Shown here piece after piece: positions 53,549-62,010 of a stretch of 64,000 nt of DNA. Origin of the DNA: Pantoea nemavictus. GTDB lineage: Bacteria; Pseudomonadota; Gammaproteobacteria; Enterobacterales; Enterobacteriaceae. The position numbers were made by a program, and so were the translations under genes. The notes beneath the pieces were generated by a model that saw only the letters and a list, made by a program, of their open reading frames with translations, did not search any database and had not been told where the DNA came from. Where the stretch lies: NCBI RefSeq assembly GCF_037479095.1, contig NZ_JBBGZW010000001.1, positions 1,736,001-1,800,000 on the forward strand. Direction: 5' to 3'. The first letter of the stretch is position 1. Each line of letters starts with the position of its first letter.

Positions 53549-53571
53549 CGTTCAAGACGGTAGCTACAGCC

Positions 53572-54330
53572 TTAACAGAGTTCCAGATGAACTTCGTGCT
53601 GTTCAATCACTTTCAGCACGCTGGCCGGCGGGCTTTGATCGGTATACATGTAATCAATCAGGCTCATATTGCCGAGGTTAACCATCGCATTACGGCCGAA
53701 CTTCGAGTGATCCACCACCAGCATCACGCAGCGCGAGTTTTCGATAATCGCGCGTTTGGTGCGCACTTCGTGATAGTCAAACTCCAGCAGCGAACCGTCC
53801 ATATCGATGCCGCTGATACCGAGAATGCCGTAATCAAGCCGGAACTGCGAGATGAAGTCCAGCGTCGCTTCGCCCATGATGCCGCCATCGCGCGTGCGTA
53901 CTTCACCACCGGCGATGATCACGCGAAAATCCGGTTTCGCCATCAACAGAATCGCCACGTTGAGGTTGTTGGTGACCACGCGCAGATTGTTGTGATTAAG
54001 CAGCGCGTGCGCCACCGCTTCCGGCGTGGTGCCGATATCGATAAACAGCGTGGCGCCATCCGGAATCTGGCTCGCCACACGCTCGGCGATGCGCGCTTTC
54101 TCCGCTGACCACATCATCTTACGATCCTGCCAGGCGGTGTTCTCGGAACTGGACGGCAACGCCGCCCCGCCGTGATGGCGCATAATTTTATTCTGATCGG
54201 CCAGGTCGTTGAGATCGCGCCGAATGGTTTGCGGGCTGACCTCAAAGTGCTCTACCAGCTCTTCGGTACTGACATATCCCTGACGCCGGACCAGATCGAT
54301 AATGGCGTCATGACGTTGCGTCTGCTTCAC
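53572..54330 (-). CDS. glpR: GlpR, glycerol-3-phosphate regulon repressor
   Basis: A 252-residue DeoR-family repressor, the E. coli length. The N-terminal helix-turn-helix reads GYVSTEELVEHFEVSPQTIRRDLNDLADQNKI; the C-terminal sugar-phosphate sensor domain contains IGTTPEAVAHAL and GDGS-type segments. It represses glp genes until glycerol-3-phosphate is bound; three operator-like sites lie before glpD. Last gene of glpE-glpG-glpR; the IS110 element ends 7 bp beyond its stop without damaging it. Confidence 0.97.
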   Translation of the reverse strand: MKQTQRHDAIIDLVRRQGYVSTEELVEHFEVSPQTIRRDLNDLADQNKIMRHHGGAALPSSSENTAWQDRKMMWSAEKARIAERVASQIPDGATLFIDIGTTPEAVAHALLNHNNLRVVTNNLNVAILLMAKPDFRVIIAGGEVRTRDGGIMGEATLDFISQFRLDYGILGISGIDMDGSLLEFDYHEVRTKRAIIENSRCVMLVVDHSKFGRNAMVNLGNMSLIDYMYTDQSPPASVLKVIEQHEVHLELC

Positions 54331-54371
54331 ATCTCTCTCCTCGGCTCGAAGCCGCTGTTTTATTCGCGCTG

Positions 54372-55199
54372 CTAACGACGCGCGATGTTGCGCGTATCAA
54401 CAAATGCCATCGCTAAACCGACCAGCAAGCCGGTAACGTGCGCCGCGTTGGCAATCGCCAGGCCAAACGCGCCGTAAAAACCAATCACCAACCACACCAC
54501 CGCGAAGCCAATCAGGCCACGCTCCAGATAAATGCCACTTTCGGGATCGCGCTCACCGCGTAACCAGCAATATCCCATCAGCGCGTACACCACGCCCGAC
54601 AAACCACCAAACAGCACGCCGCTAAACTTCGCCTGCATCCAGCCGGTGAGCAGCGCCGAGATCAACATAATCACAAACAGTTTGCCGGTGCCGAGACGTT
54701 TCTCGACCGCACCGCCGAGGTACCACCACCACATCAGGTTAAACAGGATATGCAGCAGCGAGAAGTGCAGCAGCGCATGACTGAACCAGCGCCACACCTG
54801 GAAATATTGCGACGCATCCGCCGGCCACGCCAGCCAGTCCAGCGCCACGTCATCGCCGACGATCTGCATCGCGATAAACACCGCGATACAGGCAATCATG
54901 ATGCTCATGGTGAGCGGACCGGCGCGCTGGCGAATGTTCGCCCAAATGTGGGTGCGCTCATAGCGCAGGCCGCTGGCGGTATTACCGCTATGCCAGCTGG
55001 CAGCCTGATAACGCGGATGGTTGGGATCGCGCACGAACTGCGCGAGTTCGTTTTCGACCATCTCCAGCTTACTTTCATCATCCAACATAATGACAAAGTG
55101 GCTTTCGCGCTCAATACGTAACTTCACGCCGCGCGTCGCCATGTAGTCGACAAACGCCTGCGCCATGCGCGGATTATTAAACTGGGTGATGCGCATCAT
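54372..55199 (-). CDS. glpG: GlpG, rhomboid intramembrane serine protease
   Basis: A 275-residue protein (E. coli 276): an N-terminal cytoplasmic domain (1-about 90) and six membrane helices. The catalytic dyad falls at Ser201 ([13 protein letters not shown]) and His254 ([12 protein letters not shown]), the same numbering as in E. coli, and the [22 protein letters not shown] segment carries the conserved His/Asn of the oxyanion hole. It cleaves membrane-embedded substrates; no fixed role in glycerol metabolism. Confidence 0.97.
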   Translation of the reverse strand: MMRITQFNNPRMAQAFVDYMATRGVKLRIERESHFVIMLDDESKLEMVENELAQFVRDPNHPRYQAASWHSGNTASGLRYERTHIWANIRQRAGPLTMSIMIACIAVFIAMQIVGDDVALDWLAWPADASQYFQVWRWFSHALLHFSLLHILFNLMWWWYLGGAVEKRLGTGKLFVIMLISALLTGWMQAKFSGVLFGGLSGVVYALMGYCWLRGERDPESGIYLERGLIGFAVVWLVIGFYGAFGLAIANAAHVTGLLVGLAMAFVDTRNIARR

Positions 55200-55228
55200 G
55201 CGGTGCTCTCCTTCCTTATGCGATGGGC

Positions 55229-55555
55229 TTAGGCGTCGCCGGTGGCAACCTGCGCCGGGAATGCCGCGCGCCAGGCGTCAAAGCCGCCGTCAATGCTATA
55301 GGCCGCGTTAAATCCCTGTCCAAGCAGGAACTGCGCCGCGCCTTTACTGCTGTTGCCGTGATAGCACATCACCAGTACCGGTAAATCCTGATTGGCCTTG
55401 GCGATGAAGTCCGCCAGGTTATCGTTGGTCAGATGCTGCGCGCCTGCGGCGTGGCCCATCATGAAACTTTGCGGATCGCGGATATCCACCAGCTGCGCAC
55501 CTTGTGCCAGATGCTCTTGCGCCTGCAGGACATTAATACATTCGAAGGTTTCCAT
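55229..55555 (-). CDS. glpE: GlpE, thiosulfate sulfurtransferase (single-domain rhodanese)
   Basis: A 108-residue rhodanese, the E. coli length. ATG at 55555 (METFECINV) is chosen over upstream in-frame starts for length and for GAGAG upstream; an ATG four codons earlier is possible. The catalytic Cys64 lies in the loop [11 protein letters not shown], and [14 protein letters not shown] is the rhodanese N-terminal signature. First gene of glpEGR, divergent from glpD. Confidence 0.96.
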   Translation of the reverse strand: METFECINVLQAQEHLAQGAQLVDIRDPQSFMMGHAAGAQHLTNDNLADFIAKANQDLPVLVMCYHGNSSKGAAQFLLGQGFNAAYSIDGGFDAWRAAFPAQVATGDA

Positions 55556-55709
55556 GGTGTCTCTCATTACTTCGTCACAATTAGCGCCTAGTTTACCCTG
55601 AGAATCTGTCGCGATAACCTGACAAGTCCTGTGGTTATGTGATTTTTTTCCTGTCGGAATGTTAGCTATATCACGCAAAAATGTTTTTATTCAGTTAACC
55701 GCTGGCGTC

Positions 55710-55770
55710 GATGTTGGTTTCCGATTATTATTACGCTCGAAAACGAACATTTTAGAACTATTCCGAACAT
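55710..55770 (+). promoter_or_regulatory. GlpR operators before glpD
   Basis: A site at 55732-55751 (CTCGAAAACGAACAT core) agrees at 19 of 20 positions with the GlpR consensus WATKYTCGWWWWCGAMCATW by my alignment. A weaker copy begins at 55710 (about 15 of 20), and a third shows only the right half (CCGAACAT, 55763-55770). The roughly 20-22 bp spacing suggests co-operative binding on one face, across the glpD promoter. Confidence 0.75.
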
Positions 55771-55783
55771 CGGAGGAGATGAC

Positions 55784-57292
55784 GTGGAAACCAAAGACCT
55801 GATCGTGATCGGCGGCGGCATTAACGGAGCCGGCATTGCAGTGGACGCTGCAGGACGCGGACTGTCGGTGCTGATGCTGGAGGCGCGGGATTTGGCCTGT
55901 GCAACCTCCTCCAACAGCTCGAAGCTGATTCACGGTGGCCTGCGCTACCTTGAACACTATGAATTCCGCCTGGTTGGCGAAGCTTTAGCCGAGCGAGAAG
56001 TGCTACTGAAAATGGCACCGCATATCGCTTTCCCGATGCGCTTCCGTCTGCCGCACCGCCCGCACCTGCGTCCGGCGTGGATGATCCGCATGGGCCTGTT
56101 TATGTACGATCGCCTCGGCAAACGTACCACGCTGCCGGGCAGTAAAAGCCTGCGTTTTGGCGCGGATTCGGCCCTCAAGCCGGAAATCACGCGCGGTTTC
56201 GAATATTCCGACTGCTGGGTTGATGATGCACGCATGGTCGTGCTCAACGCGCAGGAAGTGGAAAAACAGGGCGGCGAAGTGCGCACCCGTACTCGCGTGA
56301 CCCGCGCCTGGCGTGAAGCCGGTTTGTGGATGGTGGAAGCCGAAGATATTGATAGCGGCAAAACCTATACCTGGCGCGCCAAAGGTCTGGTCAACGCGGC
56401 TGGTCCATGGGTAAAAGAGTTCTTCGACGACGGCCTGAAGCTGAAATCGCCGTACGGCATTCGTCTGATCAAAGGCAGCCACATCGTGGTGCCGCGCGTC
56501 CATCGCGAAAAGCAGGCGTATATCCTGCAGAACGAAGATAACCGTATCGTATTTGTCATTCCGTGGATGGATGAGTTCTCCATCATCGGCACCACCGACG
56601 TGGAGTACAAAGGCGATCCGAAAGACGTGAAGATTGATGACAACGAAATCAGCTACCTGCTGAAGGTGTTCAACGGACACTTCAAACAGCAGCTGAGCAA
56701 AGATGACATCGTTTGGACTTACTCGGGCGTGCGCCCGCTGTGCGATGACGAATCGGATTCGCCGCAGGCCATCACCCGCGATTACACGCTGGATGTGCAT
56801 GATGACAACGGCCAGGCACCGCTGCTGTCGGTGTTTGGCGGCAAGCTGACCACCTATCGTAAGCTGGCGGAACACGCGCTGGAAAAACTGACCAAGTACT
56901 ACCCGAATATCGGCCCAGCCTGGACCAAAAGCGCGGTATTGCCGGGGGGTGATTTCTCCGGTACGCGTGAAGATTACGCTGCGGGCCTGCGTCGTCGCTA
57001 TCCGTTTATCAGCGAAGGTATGGCGCGCCACTTTGCCCGTACCTACGGCAGCCTTACCGAAGTGCTGCTGGAAGGCGCGAAGAGCATTGATGATTTGGGT
57101 GAGAACTTCGGTCACGAGTTCTACGAAGCCGAGCTGCGCTACCTGGTGAAAAACGAATGGGTGCGCGAGCTGGATGATGCGATTTGGCGTCGTACCAAAC
57201 AAGGTATGTGGCTGAGCGAAGCTGAACAGGCGCGCATTCGTGAGTGGCTGGCGGTCAACGCACAGAAACCGGCGCTGTCGTTAGCCTCGTAA
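55784..57292 (+). CDS. glpD: GlpD, aerobic glycerol-3-phosphate dehydrogenase
   Basis: A 502-residue FAD-dependent membrane-associated dehydrogenase (E. coli 501) feeding electrons from glycerol-3-phosphate to quinone. FAD motif DLIVIGGGINGAGIAVDAAGRG at the N-terminus; FAD-domain signatures SSNSSKLIHGGLRYLE and LLSVFGGKLTTYRKLAE. The start is GTG with a strong GGAGGAG. GlpR operators lie upstream and a good terminator downstream. Confidence 0.98.
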   Translation: METKDLIVIGGGINGAGIAVDAAGRGLSVLMLEARDLACATSSNSSKLIHGGLRYLEHYEFRLVGEALAEREVLLKMAPHIAFPMRFRLPHRPHLRPAWMIRMGLFMYDRLGKRTTLPGSKSLRFGADSALKPEITRGFEYSDCWVDDARMVVLNAQEVEKQGGEVRTRTRVTRAWREAGLWMVEAEDIDSGKTYTWRAKGLVNAAGPWVKEFFDDGLKLKSPYGIRLIKGSHIVVPRVHREKQAYILQNEDNRIVFVIPWMDEFSIIGTTDVEYKGDPKDVKIDDNEISYLLKVFNGHFKQQLSKDDIVWTYSGVRPLCDDESDSPQAITRDYTLDVHDDNGQAPLLSVFGGKLTTYRKLAEHALEKLTKYYPNIGPAWTKSAVLPGGDFSGTREDYAAGLRRRYPFISEGMARHFARTYGSLTEVLLEGAKSIDDLGENFGHEFYEAELRYLVKNEWVRELDDAIWRRTKQGMWLSEAEQARIREWLAVNAQKPALSLAS

Positions 57293-57304
57293 TCCGAGCC
57301 AAAT

Positions 57305-57342
57305 AAAAGGCCGTTATTCCAAATTGGATAACGGCCTTTTTT
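57305..57342 (+). terminator. glpD intrinsic terminator
   Basis: AAAAGGCCGTTAT (57305-57317) pairs with ATAACGGCCTTTT (57328-57340) over 13 bp, followed by TT and preceded by an A-run, 12 bp after the glpD stop. Confidence 0.9.
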
Positions 57343-57350
57343 ATGGAAAA

Positions 57351-57417
57351 ACGCGCGATGAATCGCGCCGCTACGAATGTGTGCACATACTGTAGCGGCG
57401 CACTTTATTGCGTCGTT
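57351..57417. repeat. Pair of oppositely oriented GTAGCGGCGC repeats between glpD and iolE
   Basis: One unit (57351-57374) ends CGCGCCGCTAC and a second (57392-57417) begins GTAGCGGCGCACTTTATTGCG, separated by 17 bases with a TGTGCACA centre. This head-to-head pair resembles a BIME. It sits between the convergent glpD and iolE, next to the glpD terminator. Confidence 0.72.
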
Positions 57418-57421
57418 AAGC

Positions 57422-58318
57422 TTACAGCCCCGCATTCTCACGGATGTACTTACGCGCTTTCACCGCATATTCGAACGGATTGGCCAGCGCCGGATCCTGC
57501 TCCGCTTCCACCACCATCCAGCCTTTATAGCCGTAATCGTCGAGAATTTTGAACACCGGTTTGAAATCGATCACGCCATCGCCAGGCACGGTGAAGGTGC
57601 CCCTCTTCACGCCATCCAGGAACGACAACGATTTTTCGCGCACTTCCGCTACCACGCTGTCGCGCACGTCTTTCAGATGCACGTGGAAAATACGCGGCAG
57701 ATATTTAGTCAGCACGTCCAGCATCGCCTGCTGTGACCCTTCGGAGTAATAGATGTGGCCGGTGTCATACAGCAGGCCGACATTGTCATTGGTCGATTCC
57801 ATAAAGCGATCAATCTCGGCGGGCGTCTGGATGCCGGTGCCCATGTGATGGTGCAGCGTTAAACGCATGCCCTTTTTCGCGGCGATCTCGGCCAGCTCGT
57901 TGTAGCCTTCCGCCGTCAAGCGCCACTCTTCATCACTGAAGATCGGCTTCTGCTCCAGCACCGCCAGCGTGGTGCCCTGAATACTTTTGCTCTGCTCAGA
58001 GCAGCCAATCACGCGCGCGCCCATGGCATGCAGGAAGTTCATGTGATTGGTGAATTCGTCGATGGTTTTCGCTTTGTCGCCGTTGGCGAAGAAGGTGCTG
58101 AACCACGCGTTGCAGATCTGAATACCACGGATATCCAGCATCGGCTTGAGAATCGCCGGGTCGCGCGGGTATTTGCTGCCCACTTCACTGCCGGTAAAGC
58201 CGGCCAGTGCCATCTCACTGACGGTTTGCTGGAAGGTGTTTTCGCTGCCCAGCTCCGGCATGTCATCGTTGGTCCAGCCGATTGGCGCAATCGCCAGTTT
58301 TACGTTGTCTTGGTTCAT
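57422..58318 (-). CDS. iolE: IolE, myo-inosose-2 dehydratase
   Basis: A 298-residue TIM-barrel enzyme of the xylose-isomerase-like superfamily that dehydrates 2-keto-myo-inositol (inosose), step two of inositol breakdown. Family text includes [60 protein letters not shown] and HLKDVRDSV, with the metal-binding Glu/Asp/His residues. It is third in iolD-iolG-iolE, 62 bp after iolG. Confidence 0.94.
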   Translation of the reverse strand: MNQDNVKLAIAPIGWTNDDMPELGSENTFQQTVSEMALAGFTGSEVGSKYPRDPAILKPMLDIRGIQICNAWFSTFFANGDKAKTIDEFTNHMNFLHAMGARVIGCSEQSKSIQGTTLAVLEQKPIFSDEEWRLTAEGYNELAEIAAKKGMRLTLHHHMGTGIQTPAEIDRFMESTNDNVGLLYDTGHIYYSEGSQQAMLDVLTKYLPRIFHVHLKDVRDSVVAEVREKSLSFLDGVKRGTFTVPGDGVIDFKPVFKILDDYGYKGWMVVEAEQDPALANPFEYAVKARKYIRENAGL

Positions 58319-58380
58319 CTTCAGTTCCCTGATTCACAGAGGCGGCCGCTGAGCCGCCGAGGAGTTAGCGCACAGCTCAG

Positions 58381-59394
58381 TTATTTGGCGTAGAAATCCG
58401 GACGCGGCGGCATAGTTACCGGCTCAATCGCACCGCTGTTCTGCGCTTTCTGGCAGGCATCGGCGGCCACGGAGGCAGCAAAGCCATCCCAGGCCGAAGG
58501 ACCGGTCAACTCGCCGCTTTTTACGTCATTAATGAACGCCTGCAGCTCAACGTCGTAGGCATCAATGAAACGGTCTTTCCAATCGGTCAACAGCGGAACG
58601 CCGAGACGCGCGTTTTTGCGCGTTTGAATAGCAGAAGGTTCAGGCAGTTTCGCGATGCCCTCTTCACCCACCACTTCACACTGGATGTCGTAGCCGTACG
58701 CGCAGTTAACGAAAATCTCCACATCAATACGGATGCCTTTCTGCGTTTCGAACAGCACGATTTGCGGATCTTTCAGTTTGGCATGAGACTTCGACGTGGT
58801 ACGCGGGAACACCACCTGCACGGTTTTATAATCGTCTTCCGTCAGCCAGCGCAGCACGTCCAGCTCGTGAATCAGGGTGTTGGTGATCGCCATATCGGTG
58901 GTGTAATTCTCGCCGACGCTCTGGTTGCGGTGCGCGCAGTGCAGCATCAGCGGTTCGCCGATTTCACCGTCGGTAATCACTTTTTTCAGCGCGCGATAGC
59001 CGGAATCATACGGGCGCATAAAGCCCACCTGCACCAGACGTTTGCCGTGTTTGATCTCGGCATCGACGATGCGACGGCAGCCTTCGGCGCTCAGTGCCAG
59101 CGGCTTTTCACAGAACACCGGTTTGCCCGCTGCGATGGCCGCCAGCGTGAACTCTTCGTGGGTCGGATCCCAGGATGTCACCAGCACGGCATCGACTTCT
59201 GGCGAGTTGATCACCTGATGGCCATCCTGATACACCTCGGCGTCGATATTCAGGCGTTGCAGCGCGGCACGCGCCCCTTCCACGTTGATATCAGAAACTG
59301 CCACCACTTTCGCACCCTGCAAGACGTTATTGCAGCGGCGAATGTGTTCCTGACCAATTGCACCGGTACCAATTACACCGAGTTTGAGCGTCAT
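58381..59394 (-). CDS. iolG: IolG, myo-inositol 2-dehydrogenase
   Basis: A 337-residue NAD-dependent dehydrogenase of the Gfo/Idh/MocA family, oxidising myo-inositol to 2-keto-myo-inositol, the entry step of the pathway. ATG at 59394 starts [20 protein letters not shown] with the Rossmann GxGxxG; the frame upstream runs into a repeat. Catalytic region: [12 protein letters not shown] with the Lys of the EKP motif, and [13 protein letters not shown]. It lies between iolD and iolE. Confidence 0.94.
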   Translation of the reverse strand: MTLKLGVIGTGAIGQEHIRRCNNVLQGAKVVAVSDINVEGARAALQRLNIDAEVYQDGHQVINSPEVDAVLVTSWDPTHEEFTLAAIAAGKPVFCEKPLALSAEGCRRIVDAEIKHGKRLVQVGFMRPYDSGYRALKKVITDGEIGEPLMLHCAHRNQSVGENYTTDMAITNTLIHELDVLRWLTEDDYKTVQVVFPRTTSKSHAKLKDPQIVLFETQKGIRIDVEIFVNCAYGYDIQCEVVGEEGIAKLPEPSAIQTRKNARLGVPLLTDWKDRFIDAYDVELQAFINDVKSGELTGPSAWDGFAASVAADACQKAQNSGAIEPVTMPPRPDFYAK

Positions 59395-59421
59395 AATTAC
59401 ACCTGTAGAGTCGGATAAATA

Positions 59422-59487
59422 TCCCTTCATACTTGAGGATGCAGGTACGTTGCCGCCTTCCTGCATCTCGAATTATGTTGGGAATAG
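59422..59487. repeat. Internally deleted ERIC element between iolD and iolG
   Basis: The left part (CCTTCATACTTGAGGATGCAGG...CGTTG) and right part (GCCGCCTTCCTGCATCTCGAATTAT) match the two ends of an ERIC element, but the roughly 60-bp centre with the GTAAGTGACTGGGG core is missing. The remaining ends form an imperfect inverted repeat, so the iolD-iolG transcript would carry a hairpin. Confidence 0.68.
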
Positions 59488-59526
59488 GGTTAAACAAAGC
59501 CGGAGAAGCCCGGCCTAAAAGAGGAT

Positions 59527-61461
59527 TTAGTACTTACGCGCCTGTTCGATATGCACGTTAAGGTTGTCAGCCACTTCCTGCGTGCGGGTCGAAGTTGAGG
59601 TCTGCGCCACACCGACGTGCCACCAGCTGAAGTATTTGTGCACCATGGTTTTTGGCAGCACTTTGATATCGAACAGCGTCGAAACGGTCTGCTGCTGCGC
59701 GTCAATCAGCGCGGCTTCCAGCTGCTCCAGCGTGGTAATGCGGTAAGTTTTGCAACCGTAGCCGCCCGCAATCGCTGCGAAGTCCACCGGCACAAAGCCA
59801 CCATCCAGCTTGCCGCCTTCCGGATTACGGAAGCGGAACTCGGTGGTGAAACTGTCCATGCCGTGTTCCATCTGCAGGTTGTTGATACAACCGTTAGTCA
59901 TGTTATCCAGCAGCACCACGTTGATTTTGGCCCCTTCCTGAATCGAGGTAACCAGCTCGGAGTGCAGCATCATGAACGAACCGTCGCCGACCATGACGTA
60001 GACTTCACGCTGCGGCTGCGCCAGCTTCACGCCCAGCGCGGCATTCACTTCATAGCCCATACAGGAGTAGCCGTACTCAACGTGGTACGAGTTGTAATCT
60101 TTGGTGCGCCACACGCGCTGCAGGTCGCCCGGCAGGCTGCCCGCTGCCGCGACAATCACCGCATCCTTTGGGAGCTGCTCGTTTAAGGTGCCCAGCACGC
60201 TGCTCTGCGTCAGCACCGATTGTGTCAGGCGCTCAAATTCGGCGAATAGCGCTTCACGATCGGCGTGGTCGGCGATTTCTGGAATGAAGTCGTCGGTGTT
60301 ATAGGTCGCGGCGTACACGCGCTGCGTCTCTTTCAGCAGCTTGCTTTGCGACAGCTCAATCTGGCCGCCCCACTGATTTTCGAAACCTTTCAAGCCGCTT
60401 TCCAGCGCCGTCAGGCCTTCACGCGCATCCGCCAGCAGCTGCACCGCATCCAGCTTGTAGCTATCGAAGTTGCTGACGTTAAGGTTCAGATAGCTGACGT
60501 CCGGGTTCTGGAAAATCCATTTCGACGCGGTGGTGAAATCGGTGTAGCGCGTACCAATGCCAATCACCAGATCGGCCTCTTTCGCCAGCAGGTTGGCCGC
60601 CAGACAGCCGGTTTCGCCCACGCCGCCGACGTTCAGCGGGTGGTCGGAAACGATGGTGCCTTTACCGGCCTGGGTTTCAGCAAACGGAATGTTGAAGCGC
60701 TCGGCAAACTTCAGCAGCGCATCACCGGCGTCGGAATATTTCAGACCGCCGCCGACAATGATCAACGGTTTGTGTTTACGCGCAATCAGCGCCAGCGCAT
60801 CGTCTAACTGCGCAGCGGTTGGCAGGCGACGATCCAGACGATGCACACGTTTCTGGAAAAAGTACTCCGGGAAGTCCCAGGCTTCAGCCTGCACATCCTG
60901 CGGCAACGCGATGGTTACTGCACCGGTTTCTGCCGGATCGGTCAGTACGCGCAGGGCATTAATGCAGGCGGTCATCAGCTGCTCTGGGCGGCTAACGCGG
61001 TCCCAGTATTTGCTCACCGCACGGAACGCGTCGTTGGTGCTGATGCTGAGATCGTGACTCTGTTCGATCTGCTGCAATACCGGATCCGGCTGGCGCGTAG
61101 CGAACACATCGCCCGGCAGTAGCAATAAAGGAATGCGGTTAGCGGTTGCGGTCGCAGCGGCCGTGATCATGTTGGCCGCGCCAGGTCCAACAGAGGAGGT
61201 ACAGGCAATGATCTGACGACGCAGCGACTGTTTGGCAAAACCAATAGCAGCATGCGCCATGCCCTGCTCGTTACGGCCCTGATGCACTACCAGATCGCCG
61301 CTGTCCTGCTCCAGCGCCTGTCCCAATCCCAGCACGTTACCGTGACCGAAAATGGCAAAAATGCCCTTCACGAATTTGGTTTCCACGCCGTCAACGTTCA
61401 GGTACTGATTATCAAGGAATTTTACCAGCGCCTGTGCTGTGGTGAGTCTGATTGTGCCCAT
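59527..61461 (-). CDS. iolD: IolD, trihydroxycyclohexane-1,2-dione hydrolase
   Basis: A 644-residue thiamine-diphosphate enzyme that opens the ring of 3D-(3,5/4)-trihydroxycyclohexane-1,2-dione to 5-deoxyglucuronate. N-terminal Pyr domain ([18 protein letters not shown] and the [18 protein letters not shown] segment), a central domain, and a C-terminal PP domain with the ThDP-Mg motif [16 protein letters not shown]...NNLQ type are visible. First gene of the minus-strand iolD-iolG-iolE block, divergent from iolC. Confidence 0.95.
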   Translation of the reverse strand: MGTIRLTTAQALVKFLDNQYLNVDGVETKFVKGIFAIFGHGNVLGLGQALEQDSGDLVVHQGRNEQGMAHAAIGFAKQSLRRQIIACTSSVGPGAANMITAAATATANRIPLLLLPGDVFATRQPDPVLQQIEQSHDLSISTNDAFRAVSKYWDRVSRPEQLMTACINALRVLTDPAETGAVTIALPQDVQAEAWDFPEYFFQKRVHRLDRRLPTAAQLDDALALIARKHKPLIIVGGGLKYSDAGDALLKFAERFNIPFAETQAGKGTIVSDHPLNVGGVGETGCLAANLLAKEADLVIGIGTRYTDFTTASKWIFQNPDVSYLNLNVSNFDSYKLDAVQLLADAREGLTALESGLKGFENQWGGQIELSQSKLLKETQRVYAATYNTDDFIPEIADHADREALFAEFERLTQSVLTQSSVLGTLNEQLPKDAVIVAAAGSLPGDLQRVWRTKDYNSYHVEYGYSCMGYEVNAALGVKLAQPQREVYVMVGDGSFMMLHSELVTSIQEGAKINVVLLDNMTNGCINNLQMEHGMDSFTTEFRFRNPEGGKLDGGFVPVDFAAIAGGYGCKTYRITTLEQLEAALIDAQQQTVSTLFDIKVLPKTMVHKYFSWWHVGVAQTSTSTRTQEVADNLNVHIEQARKY

Positions 61462-61601
61462 ATGCTTCTTCCTTTACATGCTGGTACCTGCGGTGAGGTA
61501 CATCGCGGTTCGGGTAAAAACTGCCGTTCACGGCGCCCGCGGATTAAGTGAAACGTGAGGCGATTATAAACAAATATTTTTTTCATTAAATACGATTACA
61601 G

Positions 61602-61900
61602 AAGAAACATTTCATTTTGCGATGGAGATCAAATTCAGCGATGAAACGTGCGCTGCATGAGCGCCGAAAGGCGGGAAAGTGGAACAATAAAAGGTCATTT
61701 GCCGGTCATAACGAAATTTCATTTCACTTCAGTAGCTTCCTTGATTCATCGCCACTTTCCTGAGACCTGGCTCACAAGCCTGACTATCACTGAAACGCCC
61801 GGTTTATGCGATGCCACATTGCGCCCTGGCCAGAGTTTTACCTGGCTCACAAAATCGTGATGGATGTTTCATTTCATATTGAAATTGGAATTTTTATTCC
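61602..61900. promoter_or_regulatory. Divergent iolD/iolC control region with IolR-type operator candidates
   Basis: The 549-bp gap between iolD and iolC contains repeated GAAA/TTTC dyads: GAAACATTTC (61604-61613), GAAATTTC (61713-61720), ATTTCATATTGAAAT (61871-61885) and GGAA-N6-TTCC (61887-61900). The last matches the operator reported for rhizobial IolR (RpiR family). No iolR gene is in the window. There is no other gene in this gap. Confidence 0.55.
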
Positions 61901-62010
61901 TCATACTGCGACCAAAGCCAATCAGGCACCATGAAAACCCGGAAGCAAAGCGCTCGATGTTGGGCGGCAGCGCCCGCAGTGTCTGCTTATCACAGAAGGA
62001 AACAACAGGT

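Larger units (their letters stand above)
52357..53565 (+). mobile_element. IS110-family insertion sequence, apparently complete
   Basis: About 1.2 kb between two halves of a REP-like palindrome. The element holds one DEDD recombinase gene (52565-53548) preceded by about 200 bp of structured non-coding DNA, the IS110-group layout. No terminal inverted repeats or target duplication are seen, as expected for this family. Boundaries are inferred from the repeat: CT at 52355-52356 on the left and CT at 53564-53565 on the right, i.e. a CT core. A 34-base near-palindrome (53533-53567) spans the right end and the tnp stop. Neither malP nor glpR is broken. Confidence 0.8.

Noticed and set aside
56003..57202. 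Open frame of 399 codons on the minus strand inside glpD
   Set aside because: Antisense shadow of glpD; His/Gln/Arg-rich composition without family resemblance.
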